Shown here: one piece after another, positions 54,029 through 64,000 of the stretch
How the letters are laid out: every line of letters begins with the position of its first letter
Numbering within the stretch: position 1 is the stretch's first letter
NCBI GenBank assembly: GCA_002245135.1
Contig: NGBS01000315.1
Location: 1 to 64,000, forward strand
Reading direction: 5' to 3'
Length of the DNA: 64,000 nucleotides
From: Proteromonas lacertae
Taxonomy: Eukaryota; Sar; Bigyra; Opalinata; Proteromonadidae
The notes under the pieces: generated by a model
Seen by the model: only the letters and a program-made list of their open reading frames with translations
Told to the model about the DNA's origin: nothing
Database searches by the model: none
Position numbers and translations under genes: made by a program

Positions 54029-57000
54029 ATGTTAGAATTAATATTACCAGATGATGTGAAAGTATGATGTTTGTTATATTTTATTAGATAAAAGAGAGAG
54101 TAGAAAAGAGTGCTTGTGAAGTAGATTTAATTTTACAGTATAAAGATGATGTTAGAATGATGAAATTATTAAATATTAGTGGAATAGAAGAGAATAATAT
54201 ACTGACATTCTGTGAAAATAGCTCATTGTTATTTGTTAGTTGTTTATCATTCGCCTATCTTCCCAGAATAAATCAAGTGAATATTTGTGGTGAATATATG
54301 TATTTTGAGAGAGAATATTATTGCAATGATATTGAAGAGATACTTCAAACTAAATCCATATCCAGTAGTGATATTTGTGATATAATCAGTTCATTATGTG
54401 ATATGTTAATGATATTGAGTGAATATGATATGGTGATAAGTAATTTGAAGAGTAGTAACATAATATATGAAGAAGATGGTGATGAAATAAAGTTATGTGA
54501 TTTATGTTTGAATGAAATAAGAAAAGAAGAAGATATGAGATTGTATGATATTTGCTTCAAAAGCCCAGAAGAGTTGAATGGATTAGAATGTGATGAGAGA
54601 AGTATGATTTGGTCAATTGGCTGTATATTATATGAAATGATTTGTAAGAAATTACCATTTAATGAAGATGATAATATAAATATTACAAAAGAGAATATAA
54701 TGAGATATAAATACAGTTTTGATGTAGAATGTTACAAAATGATGAAAGAAATGGTTGATAGAATGTTAAAAGTGAATAATGAAGATAGAATGAGTTTAAA
54801 AGATTTGAAAAAAGAAATGATAAAAATGAGTGAAGTTTTAAAGGATGATGAAGATAATTTGATGATATGTGATGAAAGAAAAGAACTTTTATATAATGGT
54901 GATAATGTAATTGTTATATTTCCAATAATATATCCATCAGAATATTATATTGAAAATGAAAAATGGGAAAATATACGAGATAGTTTAATGAAATCATATA
55001 ATAATAAACCAAATGAAAGAGTATTATCAATATTATTGATGATGAAGTTTTTCAAAACAGATGAATCAATTCAAACTAAGCTTATATTCCAAATTCATCA
55101 CAAATGTGAAGAAGAAGGACGTTATTTATATTTAGATAGTTTATTGTTTAATATTGATTATTGTAGTAAAGAAATAGTCTTCATGAATTTGTTTTGTATA
55201 TGTTTATGTGAAGTAGGAATTAATTATTTTTTCAGAATACTAAAAACTGTAAATCCAACAAAGCTTAAAATTTGTATATTTCTAATCATTTTTATTCATT
55301 TAGATATTAATTATATTCCAATCAAACATCAGTCATTATTTGGATCTCTTATTTCTCAATTAACAAATCTGCAATATTTAGATTTATCTGGATGTAGAAT
55401 CACTTATCACTTCATTGAATTATTTGTTAAATTAATTCCATTTATGAAATTGAAATATATATATTTTCAGAGTATTTAATCAATTTATGTATTATTATGA
55501 AATAGGTAATCCAATTGGTGCAAAAGACTTCAAATTATTACTTCCATATTTACATTTATTAATTAACCAAAAGAATGAATTGAATCTTTATAAAATGAAT
55601 TTAAATGATGAATCAATGATATTACTATCAGAAGAATTATACAAATATTCAAATCTTAAGAAAATAGATATTAGAGAAAACAAAAACATTCATTCTGTTG
55701 GATTAAAAGCCTTATTCACCAAATTTCCTATATCAAAAATAGACTTTGATTTTAATAGAAGTAAAGAATTGCTGATTGATAAAGACATTCCTGAATTAAT
55801 CAAATATATCAAAAACTATAACAGCTTTGATCTGAGTTATTTAGGTATTGATGATAATGTTTTCAAATCTTTCATTGAATTAAGATCAAATGAATTGAAA
55901 GAAATACACATGTTAAATTTGAGTAGTATAATTTGATATTTGTTAAATTATTAGATAATAAACTAACTCATAAAAGTATAGAAATACTAATCAACAATTT
56001 ATCTTCATTACCAACTCTTTATTTATATGGAAATGAAATAGGAGACTTAGGAATGAAAGAATTATCTCCACATTTAAATTTATTAAATAATGGATATAAT
56101 AGTATTTATTGTTTAAGTATAATATCTTCTTTTAATATTGTATAGAAATGGGATTATCTTCAGTTGGATTAAAATATTTAGTTGAAGGATTGAAACATAT
56201 TCAGGAAAAGATTAAAAAGCTTGATATAAGTTTCAATAACATTGATTCATATGGAATAGAATATTTGATGAATTATATGAAAGAAGAGGATAATATTGAA
56301 GAGATATTTATTGATAGTATTTATAAATTCCTTCATATATTGTTAAATAGATAATCCAATTGGTAACAGAGGTCTAAAATTGTTGCTAAACGAAATAGAG
56401 ATGTTAATAGAGAATCAGGATAAATTGAATTTAAGTAATATCTCAATTGATTATGAAGGTGTGAAGTTATTAGCAAATAAAATTCACTTGATTAGAAGAT
56501 GTAGAGAGATAGACTTATGTGATAATTGTATTAGAATGAATGGATTGAAATTGATTTGTTCAAAATCATTAAGAACTTGGTTTTGCTGTTATTCTTATCC
56601 ATTTATTAAAATGAAATATTCATCCTGGACAAATGAAGAATTGGAATATTATTTGAATTATTGTATTAAAAAGAAAGGAAAATATGGAGAAAAAGAATTT
56701 GATGTTTCAAGTATATTATCTATTATTATAATGTAATAGATTTGAATATAAATGATTCTCATATTTCTAAAATAAAGCAGATAAAATATTATAAACTTGA
56801 TTTATCCAATAATAACATAAGTTAAAAGAATTAACAGAGTCAATACCAACATATGTAGAATATATATTAATAATTAATAATCCAATTGGAGATGTAGGAA
56901 TAGAGATAATATTTAATAAATTGAATGCATTTGTTGATAGATCATCATTAAATCTTTCAAGTATATATAAATATAATGTAATTTACTTATGTGAATAGAT

Positions 57001-57303
57001 ATAGGAATGAGTGAGAAAGGATTAAAGATGTTAATAGAAAAATTAAAAGGTTTTATATTTTTTTTTGAAGAGATAAATCTATCAGGAAATGAATTAAATG
57101 AAAGTGAATTGAGATTAATGAAAGAAAACGAAGAAGTATTTGTTTATTTAAATAAATTATCAATCACAGTAAAACACAATATAGATAAATCAGAATTAAT
57201 TTCATTTTTAGAAACATTTTCAACAATTACAACAATCATATTAAGCGGAATATCAGAAGAAGAAAAGAGAAAACTTTCAAAAGAATTTTTAAACATTAAA
57301 TAA
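54029..57303 (+). CDS. Pseudokinase-LRR protein, copy 3
   Basis: ATG 54029, a 26-nt intron at 54062-54087, then the kinase-like exon. The catalytic loop reads VISNLKSSN, DFG reads CDL, and SMIWSIGCILYEM lacks the Asp, so it is catalytically dead by motif. LRR exons follow to the TAA at 57303, with phase-1 introns at the same places as in copy 1 (for example before NPIGAKDF, near 55470-55504, and before NPIGNRGL, near 56324-56354). One possible lesion: at about 56822 the frame of the GLKEL repeat is shortened by a few residues against copy 1. Otherwise it is the best-kept copy. Confidence 0.75.
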
Positions 57304-57371
57304 TAGTTTTATATTTTCTATTAGATCAGATTTGGGTGTAAAAAAAATATTAAGAACAATAAATAAACATT

Positions 57372-58176
57372 CTATTTGATTAATCTATAAAAATATAATA
57401 TTGGTCTTTTCCATTCACTCATACCCAATTCTTTTACATTTATATCTTCTTTATTCATCAATAAAATACTTTTTATATATTCTACTGGATTCTTATTCAA
57501 TTCATCTTCTTTTATTGGAAAATCTATTCCCAATCTTCTACATCTCTTCTTAGCACTTCGATAATTCTATTATTTAATAATAATAATAATATATACTTTC
57601 CATATTTGAGGTTCTATTATTAATTTTTCGCTTATCTCATATATATATAATATAAATTCTTTTAATATCTTATCACCTCCATGAATATGAATCCACATTG
57701 TAGTTGAAAAACAACTGGTTAATGAAAATTGATTTATCTTATACATTGACATATATTCTATCATTTTTTCTTTCTCTTTTATTATATCACAACATATATA
57801 TTTTATTTTATCCTAGATTACATTTTTACTTTTATTATACTGATAAATCGGAAGGAATATTCTCTTTAGCTTTGCTTATTAGCTTGTCATCTATATCAAT
57901 TCCCAATACATGCACATTTTTCAATACTCCCACACACATTTTTAATAACTCCACTGTTAAAACACCACTGTTACAACCAATATCAAGAATGTAGTAATTG
58001 TCTTTGTTTTCTTTTGACATTTCTATAATAACATCTTTAATTTTTCCAACTCTACTTAAATCACCATTAAAACTGTAGTAATCACTAAAATTACCATATA
58101 AATGACCTTCACCACTACATTCTCCTTCCTTCTCATCAATATTACTTTCTCCTTCTCCACATTCTGAAATATTCAT
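57372..58176 (-). CDS. BCDIN3D: BCDIN3D/MePCE-type RNA 5'-phosphate methyltransferase
   Basis: ATG 58176. Exon 1 has YGNFSDYYSFN and the SAM-binding motif ILDIGCNSGVLTVELLKM, with VHVLGIDIDDKLISKAKE as motif II. After a 27-nt intron the second exon has SLTSCFSTTMWIHIHGGD and KLIIEPQIWK. A third exon follows a 31-nt intron (YRSAKKRCRRLGIDFPIKED) and ends with TAG at 57372. The GNF-YY entry motif, the TMWIH-HGG segment and the EPQ-WK-Y segment are those of the Bin3 family, closest in size to BCDIN3D, which methylates RNA 5'-monophosphates (for example of tRNA-His). Confidence 0.85.
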
Positions 58177-58279
58177 TTGTCTATCTTGATATTTTATCAA
58201 TTACGTAATTGAAATGTCAAAATTACATTCAATAATCAAACTGGCTTGATTATCACTTTTTTCTTTTTTCATTTTCTAT

Positions 58280-59361
58280 ATGTTATTGAAAGTTAAACCA
58301 TTAAACAGTGAAATAATTACAATAGAAATAGATGAAAATAGCCGAATAGAAGATTTAGAGAATAAAATTCTTAGTTTGACTGGAGTTTCAGCAGATGCAT
58401 ACCGTTTAGTATATCGAGGTAAAATTTTGAAGAAAGAAAGTATAATTAATACACTGGATATTAATGGAACTATATTTATGGTAAAGTCCTCAGTATTTTC
58501 TTAATTTATATTTATATTGATAATAAATAGAAATCAAAAGATCCAAAATCCGAAAATGAAAGTGGCACATTCTCTAATTCAACAAATAATCATTTCCCAA
58601 TACCTCCTCAAACTAATCCACTTAATTCAACCTCCACTAAAGAAAATCAACAGCCACCACCACAAAATTTTCCTATTCCTCCATCTACATCTCCAACAAT
58701 TCCAAACTCATTCAAAGACTCTTTTGCTACTTCACTAAACACATTGAATCAATCTCAACGAAATATAACTTCTCTCAATTCAACAGTATCATCTCAAAAT
58801 AATCATTTATCTCTTCAATTACAACAGCAGAGGTTATTATTAGGTCAAATCTTTCATAGAATGAGTGGTATCTATATGAACTCTCTCTCTCCGTTAGTAA
58901 TTACTTCAAATACTTTGTTGAATGATCATATCCCAAGTGATGCTGTAAGAAATTTAAAGAATATTTTGAAAGATATAAATAAAGTGAATAAAATGTGTAG
59001 TGATATGATTGGTCAATACAGAAACTTGATGAATCAAATGAATTATGAAGGAACAACAATAGAAAATACGCAACCAATACCAAACCAACAGTCAAGCCAA
59101 CAAACACATAGTAGTAATAATATTAATAATGGCAATAGACAAATGATGAATAATATCGTTGAAGCAGGTGCTAATATTGCTAGAAATATAATCAGTCCAT
59201 TATTAGGTACAGGAACTAATAATATATTCCATTCTGTATTACAGAGTTTGAATAATACAATATTTGATTTATCAAGAATGAATAATAATGGAAACTCGAA
59301 TAATAATAGTACAAATCGTCGTGATGATAGTGAAGTTTCTCATCATGAAGAAATTGATTGA
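58280..59361 (+). CDS. Ubiquitin-like-domain protein, BAG6/Scythe-like
   Basis: ATG 58280; exon 1 codes a complete ubiquitin-like fold (LLKVKPLNSEIITIEIDENS to YRLVYRGKILKKESIINTL). After an intron (about 58491-58529) the rest is low-complexity: Pro/Ser/Asn/Gln stretches (QQPPPQNFPIPPSTSPTIPN), a helical middle (SDAVRNLKNILKDINKVNKM) and an Asn-rich tail. An N-terminal UBL followed by Pro-rich and helical regions fits BAG6-like chaperone-holdase or ubiquilin-like shuttle proteins. I see no UBA or BAG domain, so the subfamily is uncertain. Confidence 0.65.
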
Positions 59362-59481
59362 TTTTGATTTTTGTTGATTGCTTTTTTCTTTTTTTTGAAT
59401 TTGGGTTTATGAAAAAATAAAAGGAATTTTCGTACACCTCGAACATAAATTTATTCATTTCACAAACAGTTAGTTGAGAAT

Positions 59482-60417
59482 ATGCAAGAAAATGAAAGAA
59501 ATAACACTGATAATTATGAGGATGATATAGATGATGAGATAAGTAAAGGTGAGGATGAATTACACCCAAATGACTATAATATTGATGATGAACCATTCTT
59601 TCTGGTACTAGCTAATTATTTTGAATCAGAGCTTGTATAATTTACAATACATTATTCTATAGGTGCAATTACTGATATTATTCCTATCCTTTCTAGATAT
59701 AGCTTTATGCTTATCACAGTCATATTATGATTACGGTATATTTTCATCATATGATGAATATAAAATGTTATTTAGAATTTTTTCACATGTATTTTAGAAT
59801 TATCTTTATTTTTTGTATAGTTACCAATGGTCATGTTGACACTATTTATTACAGAATTATTCATTTTATTTTTCGCATATGGTCCAGCCACATTAACACA
59901 TTTAGGATATTTATCAGAGATTATAGTGTATTCAATTTGTTTTTTTAATAGTCAAAATCCCTACAATTGGAGGTTAATCCGATTATTATTTATTATCAGA
60001 TTATGGAGATTACAACGTCTATTTTCAAATCCTGCAGCTGTATTAAAACAAGAAAATTCAAATCTTTCAAAAAAAGTCAAACAATATAAAGAAAAAATAA
60101 AATCATTACAGAAAGAAATAGATATTTTAAATGACCAAATTGAAAAAGAAAAATATCATCGTAAGGAATTAGAACAGTCAGTAAACGATAATATGACAGA
60201 AATTGAAACTTTAAGAGAAGCTTTGGAGATTGCAGCTCATGCTGTAGTAGAAGCAGAGATGGGTGGTGCAGCTCCTGGTACTGAGACGGATATAAATATA
60301 CAACCTGATGGTGGGTATGAAGTAACTAAAAAACACTATGACTTACCAATGGAAGATGATTATAATGAAGGATATTATGAAGAAGAACCACCTCCACTAC
60401 CACCATCATCGTTGTAA
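59482..60417 (+). CDS. Hv1-like voltage-gated proton channel
   Basis: Three exons: 59482-59634, 59663-59788, 59821-60417; introns 28 and 32 nt. An acidic cytosolic N terminus precedes a four-helix voltage sensor: S1 LLILFLSFLDIALCLSQSYY with Asp about 63, S2 MLTLFITELFILFFAYG with Glu about 105, S3, and S4 LLFIIRLWRLQRLF with Arg about 153, 156 and 159. The S1 Asp, S2 Glu and RxWRxxR in S4 are the signature of Hv1; no pore helices follow. A coiled coil (LKQENSNLSKKVKQYKEKIK) after S4, as in dimeric Hv1, and a Pro-rich end complete it. The S3 aspartates of Hv1 are not obvious here. It likely carries H+ out of the cell. Confidence 0.75.
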
Positions 60418-60517
60418 AAAATCTAATTATATATATTTTTATTGTTTATATATGAATAATGTTTGTGAATTTTCAAAATTAAGTATATTTTACATATATA
60501 TGAATATATAAATAAAT

Positions 60518-63200
60518 TTATTTAATATTGGCAGTTATATCATCATGCCCACAATCTCCTTTTGTTCCACTTCCACCAATTCCATTACTTGAACGATATC
60601 CACCAAAACACCTACAGCCTTTACGGGATGTATCGCAGATTCCATTATTGGAACATTCATAACATCTCTTACGAAGATTTATTGCTAATTCTTCTGGTTC
60701 ATCTTTGTTATTTGAATCTTTATTATCTTTATCAACATTTTCTTTAAATCCTGTAAATGTATTATCTGTGCCTGTGTTTGATTTAAAATATCCTTTCTTT
60801 CTGTTGGATATTTGTAATTCTGCTGGATTGAAATCCATTGTGATTAATAAATCTTCTTTACAATAAAATGCTGGAAATCTTATATCAACTATTGTACCAT
60901 CAGTTGAACAAACTTTTAACGATGGTGGAGGTGTTGCTGTAGATGGTGAAGGTGTTGTTGTAGATGGAGTTCCAAATGCAACAAATAAATCATATGATCC
61001 TGCATCCTTTAATGTTATTCTATCAGTTTTAGTATATGCATTTTTAACTCTTATGGCTCTTGATTTCTTAATTGCTTCAGCAACTTCAGATTCTGTCATA
61101 GCTGCATGTAATGGAACAACTTTTTCATTCAATGATAATTCAAACCATTGATCAGATGATGGTGTTTTTTTGTCTAAAGTTTTACATTTAAATCTAAATC
61201 CAACAGCAGCACCATCTGCTCCAGAGTTATTATACATATTATCATTTCCCACTTTCATTGTTTTCAATTCATAAGGATCTGGACCATATGGACAATAAGC
61301 TATTTAATAATAATAATATATTTATATACGTGTACTGCAATCATCACCACTATATCCTTTATAACAAACACATCTACTAACACTATCCAATTCCCAACCA
61401 TCTTTAGCTTCAATTCCTTCACGATTCTTATATTCTCTTAATGTCAAACATTTACCATGACCACTACAAACAGCTCCAGTAGCAGATGGACATTTATCTA
61501 CAATAAATAATATAATAGATTATACTATTTTGACAAGCAGATCCACTAAATCCATCAAAACAATTACAGTCTCCTATTGCTCTATTACACACACCTCTGT
61601 TACTACATTCCGCTAATTTATGAGCTTCTCCTGTATTAATATCAACTTGATCAAACCAAGCCAAACCTTTTGGACAAACATCTAATCAAATATATAATAT
61701 AATAATAATAATATAATAATAAATACATTCACTACAATTATGACCTGTGCTTCTTTCATTACAAATACAATACAATTCATCCTCAACACATGTTCCTCTA
61801 TCACTACAAAGTGCTTTACCATTTAGAGAACTTGGTGAATCAACTATAATAATAATAATAATAATATATATATATATATATATATACTGTAAGGACAACC
61901 TGGAGTATTATCTTTCCCATCATCATCATAAATATATTTGTCAATTTTATATCCACAATCATTAACATTACCTGATGCATGTTCAGGATATCCTGTACTA
62001 GAGGAGAAACCTGGATCACATTTACAACTTCCACTATCACAAGTTCCTCTGCTAGAACATTCTGTTGGCTGAGCATCAGTTTGTCTCCAATATTGTTTAT
62101 GAGATGGTAAATATTTCTTACCTTCACTATTTACAATCTTAATTATTGGTATTCTATAATATATATATAATTATATATTTTATACTGTTTTAATGGTTTT
62201 TTAATGATAATATCCAAGTAATTACCAGTATCAGCTAAAATTCTTCTTGCTGAAGGTATTTTATAATCATCATCATTTTCTTTTGTAGGAATTGATGGAT
62301 TAACAGAAGGAACTTCAGTTGCACTACCATAAACATCTACAACTACATCATCTGCTAAAGCAGCAAATCCAAATTTCTATATAAATAATAATCATAAAAA
62401 TCATACAACCATAGCTTCAGCTATATTCTTCTTTTGCATTTCAGCATCATCTGTTAAATAGACATTATACTTTTTTCCACTAAAAATATAATAACAGTAA
62501 ATGTACATACTTTGCTGAAAATATATAAATATATTCTGTATTTGTAAGTGATCTTAAAGTATTAAATTCAGAGTGCTTATATATTTGTCTTGATGGTAAA
62601 TAAACTCTCATTGGATCAAGATTTTCAACACATGTTCCTATATGAATAACAATATAAATAACAATACTTATAGAACAATCACTACCTTTATATCCTTCAT
62701 CGCATTTGCAACCATAAGTTGAATCTTTATCCCAATTTGAATAATCATTTCCTTGAGAGATTTTAACACATATTCCATGATTACTACATACCTTATTTTT
62801 GCTATTTACTGGGCAGTTTAATACTCCACAGGATGGACCACTAAATCCGTTTGGACATTCACATACTCCTTCTACACATTTGCCTATTCCACTACACTCT
62901 TCTTGAGTTCTGTTTGCGTATAGTTTTTCAGAGTCAAACCATGTCGGTCCTTCAGGACATTTTACTATTTATCAATAAAACTCTCTTAATAAATACTTTG
63001 ATTACAAGTCACTCCTTTGTATTTATCATAACAGATGCAACGACTATGACCAAAATCGTATCCAAATAATGGATGTTTTATACCACAATATCCGTGAACA
63101 CTGAAAATATACAAGATTAATCATACCATGTGCTATTACTACAAATAGCTGATACATGTGCCATGTATATCATGAAAATAAATATAACAAGATTTTTCAT
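60518..63200 (-). CDS. Large secreted EGF-like (tenascin-style) protein
   Basis: ATG 63200 with a signal peptide (MKNLVIFIFMIYMAHVSA), then at least eight exons split by 25-40 nt introns, often inside TA or ATA repeats. Repeated EGF-like blocks: ECSGIGKCVEGVCECPNGF, CSNHGICVKISQGNDYSNWD, and later CSDRGTCVEDELYCICNERS. The last exon (61267-60518) has a beta-rich part and a final ECSNNGICDTSRKGCRCFGG. No membrane helix seen at the C terminus. Likely cell-surface or extracellular and related to the protein at 42951. Intron borders within the A/T repeats are approximate. Confidence 0.7.
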
Positions 63201-63345
63201 CTGTTTATTATCTTGTTACGTTAATCAAGCCAAAAATAAAAGTTTGACAAAGGTTTGAGAATTTTTATATTTTCTCGATTTTCTCTTTTAATACAAATCA
63301 AATAGAAAGAATAATAAACAATTTTTAATCATGATATAGTTTTAT

Positions 63346-64000
63346 TTAGAGTTGACAAAATTTTATCAAATCAGGCAACAAACTTGGATTAAGTTGATCT
63401 GGTTGATAATTAGAGATTCTACTCACAATATTGGCTTTCAATTGACTATTTCCATTCTTATAAACAGCTGTACCAATCACTCTCAAACATAAATTCTTAA
63501 TATTTGGATCTTCATCATGTTCATATATGTAAAAACATCCTTGTAACAGTTTATCCATATCATCTAAATTATTATTCAAATTATTATCAATATTGTTCAA
63601 AATTGCATAATTCATCAATAATCCAGCTGTAGTGATAAAACATTTGTGTTGTTCATTTCTTTCTAAGTAATACATCATATGTTGGAAAAATAAAGATTTC
63701 TATTTATGAAATTAAAGATAAATTAATAAATTATACGAAATTGAGTAATAAATCATGAGGAGGTCTATTTTTAAACAGATTACATATTAACTTATAAAAT
63801 AAGCCAATTGTAATACTTGGTACTTCATTCGATTTTTCTAATATCTTATTATACAATGCAAATATCACTCCTTCACCTTTATTAATGAGTAATTCTTTAC
63901 CAGATGGATGAACTGATATATGTCTCATAAAATCACATGATACAAACAGGTTTGAAGGTGTAAATAGTTCAATTGAATCGTTAATGATTGGTATTACTTT
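63346..64000 (-). CDS. PUL-domain protein, C-terminal part (PLAA/Ufd3-like)
   Basis: Partial: the gene continues beyond base 64000. An exon covers 64000 to about 63736, a 37-nt intron (GTATAATTTATT...AATAG) follows, and the last exon ends at 63346. Sequence FMRHISVHPSGKELLINKGE, ITIGLFYKLICNLFKNRPPH, FITTAGLLMNYAILNN and LCLRVIGTAVYKNGNSQLKA forms an armadillo-like array ending in LLPDLIKFCQL, the pattern of the PUL domain. PUL domains bind Cdc48/p97 in ubiquitin-dependent degradation. The expected WD40 and PFU domains would lie outside the window; a PUL domain with other partners is also possible. Confidence 0.7.

Noticed and set aside
59727-59948. Alternative plus-strand frame (about 73 codons) across the second Hv1-like intron
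   Set aside because: It would break the voltage-sensor helices; the frame using the 59789-59820 intron restores S2 to S4 with the conserved Glu and Arg residues.
1-64000. CRISPR arrays, tRNA or rRNA genes
   Set aside because: No regularly spaced short repeats with unique spacers (the spaced repeats at 31-33 kb are exons and introns), and no cloverleaf or rRNA motif was recognised by eye.

Overview
The window looks like nuclear DNA of an AT-rich, unicellular eukaryote. It has single-copy eukaryotic housekeeping genes (GOSR1-type Golgi SNARE, CNOT10, aprataxin, BCDIN3D-type methyltransferase, PUL-domain protein) and a kinesin-2, which argues for a flagellum or flagellate ancestry. Signalling genes include RGS-PH, DH-PH, BTB-SPRY and an Hv1-like voltage-sensor protein. 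Introns are very short (mostly 26-45 nt, GTAT...TAG) and the standard genetic code is used (TAA, TAG and TGA all end genes). Two secreted proteins carry arrays of EGF-like blocks of a style I associate with stramenopiles, but I cannot fix the lineage from this window alone. Region 1 (about 1-15.6 kb) is an endogenous double-jelly-roll DNA virus of the Polinton-like/adintovirus-like kind. It has an A32/FtsK-like packaging ATPase, a major capsid protein split by a frameshift, a penton-like minor capsid protein, small basic core-like proteins, acidic and glutamine-rich putative virion proteins, and several small unknown genes. No polymerase, integrase or protease is visible, so the element either continues past base 1 or is a remnant. 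It shows its own regulatory grammar: an AATAATATCAATA-type box upstream of many genes, and perfect palindromes at the 3' ends of convergent gene pairs. Several viral reading frames join only if short host-like introns or single-base frameshifts are assumed. A 0.62-kb foldback (MITE-like) element sits at the end of the ATPase gene, and relatives of it occur at 28-29 kb in host DNA. Region 2 (16-36.4 kb) is accessory host DNA. It holds two large pseudokinase-LRR genes (one apparently dead), a pseudokinase-TPR gene whose repeats are tandemly amplified exon-intron units, a degraded fragment of the same family, an LRR gene, a prenylation-motif Sel1 protein, RGS-PH and GOSR1 genes, and a foldback-element cluster that truncates a gene copy. 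Region 3 (36.4-64 kb) is denser and more conventional: kinesin-2, kelch, CNOT10, EGF, BTB-SPRY, DH-PH, a RanBP2-finger coiled-coil protein, aprataxin, a third pseudokinase-LRR gene, a BCDIN3D-like methyltransferase, a ubiquitin-like-domain protein, an Hv1-like protein, a large EGF protein and the C-terminal part of a PUL-domain protein. Gene models were spliced by eye from frame continuity and GT...AG signals, so exact exon ends are provisional.
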